Positions 61,486 through 64,000 of a DNA stretch of 64,000 nt are shown here, piece by piece. Numbering within the stretch: the first letter of the stretch is position 1; every line of letters begins with the position of its first letter. The notes beneath the pieces are model-generated. The model worked only from the letters and a program-made list of their open reading frames with translations. It was not told the DNA's origin and did no database searches. The stretch lies in assembly GCF_002001005.1 (NCBI RefSeq), contig NZ_MUNX01000146.1, positions 124,001 through 188,000 of the forward strand, given 5' to 3'. The stretch is from Flavobacterium sp. A45. GTDB taxonomy: Bacteria > Bacteroidota > Bacteroidia > Flavobacteriales > Flavobacteriaceae. The translations under genes and the position numbers were made by a program.

Positions 61486-62166
61486 ATGGGAATGAGTTAT
61501 TTAATTCTTGCGGGCGCTATTATGCTGGCAAGCTGGTTAGTTAGTTCTAGACTGAAGAGTAAGTTTGAATTTTATTCAAAACTGCATTTGCAAAACGGAA
61601 TGTCCGGTGCTGAAATCGCCGAAAAAATGCTCGCAGACCACGGAATACGTGATGTTCGGGTAATTTCAACTCCAGGGCAATTAACGGATCATTACAATCC
61701 TGTGGATAAAACGGTTAATTTGAGCGAAGCTGTTTATAATCAAAGAAATGCAGCAGCAGCGGCAGTTGCAGCACACGAATGCGGGCACGCAGTGCAGCAT
61801 GCGGTAGGTTATCAGTGGTTAACGATGCGTTCGCAGTTGGTGCCAATTGTAAATGTGGCTTCGTCCTATATGCAGTGGATTTTGTTAGCAGGAATTTTGA
61901 TGATTAAAACTTTTCCATCGCTTTTATTGATTGGAATTGTGATTTTTGCGGCAACAACTTTGTTTTCTATTGTGACGCTACCAGTAGAATATGATGCAAG
62001 TAACAGGGCTTTGGCATGGTTAGAGAACAAAAGAATGCTGACACAGCAAGAACAGGCTGGAGCAAAAGATTCTTTAAAATGGGCTGCCAGAACGTATGTA
62101 GTTGCTGCATTAGGTTCTATCGCTACCTTATTATATTATGTTTCTATTTATATGAATAGAAGATAA
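61486..62166 (+). CDS. YugP-family zinc metallopeptidase
   Basis: A 226-residue membrane metallopeptidase. The zinc motif HEXXH is AAHECGHAVQHA, after the first helix (YLILAGAIMLASWLVS) and the stretch GMSGAEIAEKMLADHGI; two more helices follow, and the third ligand region is VEYDASNRALAWLE. Its substrates are unknown; a role in membrane-protein turnover is possible. Confidence 0.9.
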   Translation: MGMSYLILAGAIMLASWLVSSRLKSKFEFYSKLHLQNGMSGAEIAEKMLADHGIRDVRVISTPGQLTDHYNPVDKTVNLSEAVYNQRNAAAAAVAAHECGHAVQHAVGYQWLTMRSQLVPIVNVASSYMQWILLAGILMIKTFPSLLLIGIVIFAATTLFSIVTLPVEYDASNRALAWLENKRMLTQQEQAGAKDSLKWAARTYVVAALGSIATLLYYVSIYMNRR

Positions 62167-62185
62167 TAATAGGAAATTTTCAAAT

Positions 62186-62231
62186 AAAAAAAATCCAAAT
62201 TCCAATAATACAATTGGAATTTGGATTTTTT
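62186..62231. terminator. bidirectional terminator, YugP-like gene / hemD
   Basis: A perfect stem of about 19 bp built from AAATCCAAATTCCAAT and its reverse complement, with a 6-base loop and T runs on both strands, between convergent genes. It is also one of the word-repeat gaps. Confidence 0.85.
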
Positions 62232-62250
62232 ATTTGGATTTTATAAAAGG

Positions 62251-63000
62251 TTATTTCCCTTTATTAGCCTCAGCTATGTATTTTTCTAATGCCATAGTCA
62301 TTGATGGTGTTCCGGGTGTTGGAGCCATAATATCTATGCGCAATCCGTGATCCAAAGCTTCTTTCTGAGTGGTGCTGCCAAAAACAGCTATTCGAGTATT
62401 GTTTTGTTCAAAATCTGGAAAGTTTTTATATAATGATTTAATTCCGGTAGGGCTAAAGAAAGCCAAAACGTCATAATAAACATCGGCCAAATCGGATAAG
62501 TCGCTCATAACTGTTTTGTAAAAAGTGGCTGGAGTCCAGTCTACTTTCAAAGCATTTAAAGTTACGGGAATGTCTGCGTTTAATTGGTCAGATGCCGGTA
62601 ATAGGAATTTTTCGTCTTTGTATTTTTTTATTAGAGGCGACAAATCAGCAAAATCTTTTGGGCCTACATAGATTTTACGTTTTCGGTACACTACATATTT
62701 TTGTAGGTAAAACGCGATTGCTTCCGATTGACAAAAGTATTTTAATCCTTCAGGAACTTTATAACGCATTTCATCAGCCACTCTAAAAAAATGATCTACA
62801 CCATTTTTGCTCGTTAATATAATAGCAGTATAGTTATTAAGATCGATTTTCTGAAGTCTAATCTCTTTTGCGCTTACTCCTTCTACATGAATAAAAGGTC
62901 TGAAATCAATTTTTACTTTATGCTTTTGTTGCAGCTCAAAGTATGGAGAATTTTCCACTTTAGGTTCTGGTTGTGATACCAAAATTGTTTTCACTTTCAT
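62251..63000 (-). CDS. hemD: uroporphyrinogen-III synthase
   Basis: A 249-residue HemD fold of two alpha/beta domains joined by a hinge (KTILVSQPEPKVENSPYFEL; NYTAIILTSKNGVDHFFRV; DVLAFFSPTGIKSLYKNF; TRIAVFGSTTQKEALDHG). It closes the tetrapyrrole ring in heme synthesis. The ATG at 63000 (MKVKTIL) is chosen; an ATG at 63069 would overlap the upstream gene. It follows the DUF4271 gene, a pairing often seen in Bacteroidota. Confidence 0.88.
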   Translation of the reverse strand: MKVKTILVSQPEPKVENSPYFELQQKHKVKIDFRPFIHVEGVSAKEIRLQKIDLNNYTAIILTSKNGVDHFFRVADEMRYKVPEGLKYFCQSEAIAFYLQKYVVYRKRKIYVGPKDFADLSPLIKKYKDEKFLLPASDQLNADIPVTLNALKVDWTPATFYKTVMSDLSDLADVYYDVLAFFSPTGIKSLYKNFPDFEQNNTRIAVFGSTTQKEALDHGLRIDIMAPTPGTPSMTMALEKYIAEANKGK

Positions 63001-63013
63001 ATTTAAATAATTT

Positions 63014-63685
63014 CTAAACGCTACCTTTTGTAAACCAATAGTACATAAAATAATAGGGTGCCATTTCAAGAGTGCAAAGATATAAAATAAAATAAAACAA
63101 CTTGCTGAAAATTTCGTTTCTGTAGTTTTTTATAGAGTATACATAGATTAAAACGTTCAGAACTACTATGCTATATAGAACTAGCAGCGGGATATTTTTT
63201 AAGATAGATTCATAATAGAATAAAATGATGTCAATTGGTAGTAATATTAAACCGACATAAGTGCGATACGTAACCTTTTGTAAATTAAATTGTTCCACAA
63301 GTTCTTCTATCTTGAATGTAGTTGCAATGATTTTTTCAATCAAAAATTTAGATAAAATGAAGTAAATGATAAAAGTGAATATTTGAATAAACAAAACCCA
63401 ATCTGTTTTTGAACCATAACCAAAACGATCCAATAAAATTTGTATAAAAAATGAAAATGAAATAATCTGGACAAAGAATAAGGAGATTGAGAACATCCCC
63501 ATCAAATGGCTGCTGTCTCTGTATATTCGAATGTATTTGTCCGAAAATATTAACTTGGTGAAATCTTCAAAACGGTTTTCATATATGGATTTTGTTAAAG
63601 CAATGATGCCAAAAGCCATAATAAAAACGAGAGTTACCCAGTCGTTAGTGTCGGTTATTCTAGGATGAAGTACATGTTCAGTCAT
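63014..63685 (-). CDS. DUF4271 membrane protein
   Basis: A 223-residue protein with six to seven membrane helices, starting MTEHVLHPRITDTNDWVTLV and containing DSSHLMGMFSISLFFVQIIS and the C-terminal LEMAPYYFMYYWFTKG stretch typical of DUF4271. The function is unknown; its constant link with hemD suggests envelope or heme-related work. The ATG at 63685 follows a TAATTTTG box. Confidence 0.85.
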   Translation of the reverse strand: MTEHVLHPRITDTNDWVTLVFIMAFGIIALTKSIYENRFEDFTKLIFSDKYIRIYRDSSHLMGMFSISLFFVQIISFSFFIQILLDRFGYGSKTDWVLFIQIFTFIIYFILSKFLIEKIIATTFKIEELVEQFNLQKVTYRTYVGLILLPIDIILFYYESILKNIPLLVLYSIVVLNVLIYVYSIKNYRNEIFSKLFYFILYLCTLEMAPYYFMYYWFTKGSV

Positions 63686-63693
63686 AATTAGAG

Positions 63694-63701
63694 CAAAATT
63701 A
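63694..63701 (-). promoter_or_regulatory. -7 box of DUF4271-hemD
   Basis: TAATTTTG on the minus strand, nine bases before the ATG at 63685, implying an almost leaderless mRNA; no -33 recognised. Confidence 0.4.
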
Positions 63702-63759
63702 GTGATTTTTATAACATTATTTATTATAATTTTATAATAATCAAATGGCATAAAAAGGT

Positions 63760-63767
63760 TACTTTTG
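63760..63767 (+). promoter_or_regulatory. -7 box of the glycosyltransferase gene
   Basis: TACTTTTG, 19 bases before the ATG at 63787; no -33 recognised. The two promoters are divergent. Confidence 0.45.
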
Positions 63768-63786
63768 CACGGAAATTACGCGAAAC

Positions 63787-64000
63787 ATGAACAATTGCAT
63801 TGTTATAATTCCTACCTATAACGAAATTGAAAACATCGAAAGCATTATAAGGGCAGTGCTCTCTCAACACAAACCTTTCCATGTCTTAATTATAGATGAT
63901 AACTCTCCTGATCATACTGCTGATAAAGTAGTTATGCTTCAGTCTGAGTTTGACGGTAGGTTGTTTTTGGAGAAAAGAGCCAAGAAATCGGGACTTGGTA
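63787..64000 (+). CDS. polyprenol-phosphate mannosyltransferase-like GT2 (partial, N-terminal)
   Basis: The first 71 residues (MNNCIVIIPTYNEIENIESI ... VLIIDDNSPDHTADKV) show the GT2 nucleotide-binding fold: IPTYNEIENI and the acidic IIDDNSPDHT are diagnostic for dolichol/polyprenol monophosphomannose synthases. It would move a sugar from a nucleotide donor to a lipid carrier. The rest lies beyond the right edge. Confidence 0.85.
   Translation, partial: MNNCIVIIPTYNEIENIESIIRAVLSQHKPFHVLIIDDNSPDHTADKVVMLQSEFDGRLFLEKRAKKSGLG

Overview
The window is typical of the Flavobacteriaceae (Bacteroidota), most likely a Flavobacterium or close relative. It is AT-rich, lacks clear Shine-Dalgarno sites, and many gene starts are preceded by the Bacteroidota promoter pattern TTTG-N19..20-TAnnTTTG. 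It carries lineage-typical families: PorT-like barrel, DUF5686, DUF3098, DUF4271 beside hemD, a YceI protein and a TonB-dependent receptor. All calls come from reading the sequence; no database search was possible.

Layout. 1-12700: two efflux operons on the minus strand, each with TetR regulator, TolC-like outer-membrane protein, membrane-fusion protein and RND permease (operon 1 runs off the left edge; operon 2 is led by a YceI gene). Three copies of one operator pattern (GGAAACTT-N12-AAGTTTCC) sit at the two promoters. Between the operons is a patchy stretch (about 4013-5624) with a VOC/PhnB-like gene, an ORF6N gene remnant and a REP-type paired palindrome. 12700-24170: polyprenyl synthase, 2-oxoglutarate dehydrogenase E1 and E2 (sucA, sucB), a Tet-like MFS exporter, a retropepsin-like protein, TatD, an acyltransferase, asparaginase and tRNA-Ser(GGA). 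24170-27860: a gluconate operon (6-phosphogluconate dehydrogenase, permease, kinase). 28100-33400: PorT-like barrel, PAP2-like membrane protein, rpoN, asnS and an Hsp20 gene with notable upstream palindromes. 33700-46800: MMPL-type exporter, cation/proton antiporter plus SMR exporter, a 1449-residue multi-PAS histidine kinase with its response regulator, and a DUF5686 protein. 47000-54100: frr, pyrH, patatin, thioredoxin-like protein, a candidate 25-residue protein, and the cell-envelope set truB-uppP-DUF3098-ftsX. 53350-57170: a ModE-like regulator, TonB receptor and TauE/SafE permease that probably act together in oxyanion uptake. 57650-64000: leuS, a YugP metallopeptidase, hemD-DUF4271 and the start of a polyprenol-phosphate mannosyltransferase.

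The most unusual locus is leuS. Its reading frame contains a ~440-bp in-frame insertion, bounded by GC-rich palindromes arranged as imperfect terminal inverted repeats, that encodes a complete DUF559 (Vsr-like) endonuclease domain inside the editing-domain region of an essential tRNA synthetase. This looks like a selfish protein-coding element. A second feature of the whole window is that many intergenic gaps consist of short locus-specific words repeated several times and then repeated in reverse complement, the same architecture with a different word at each gap.
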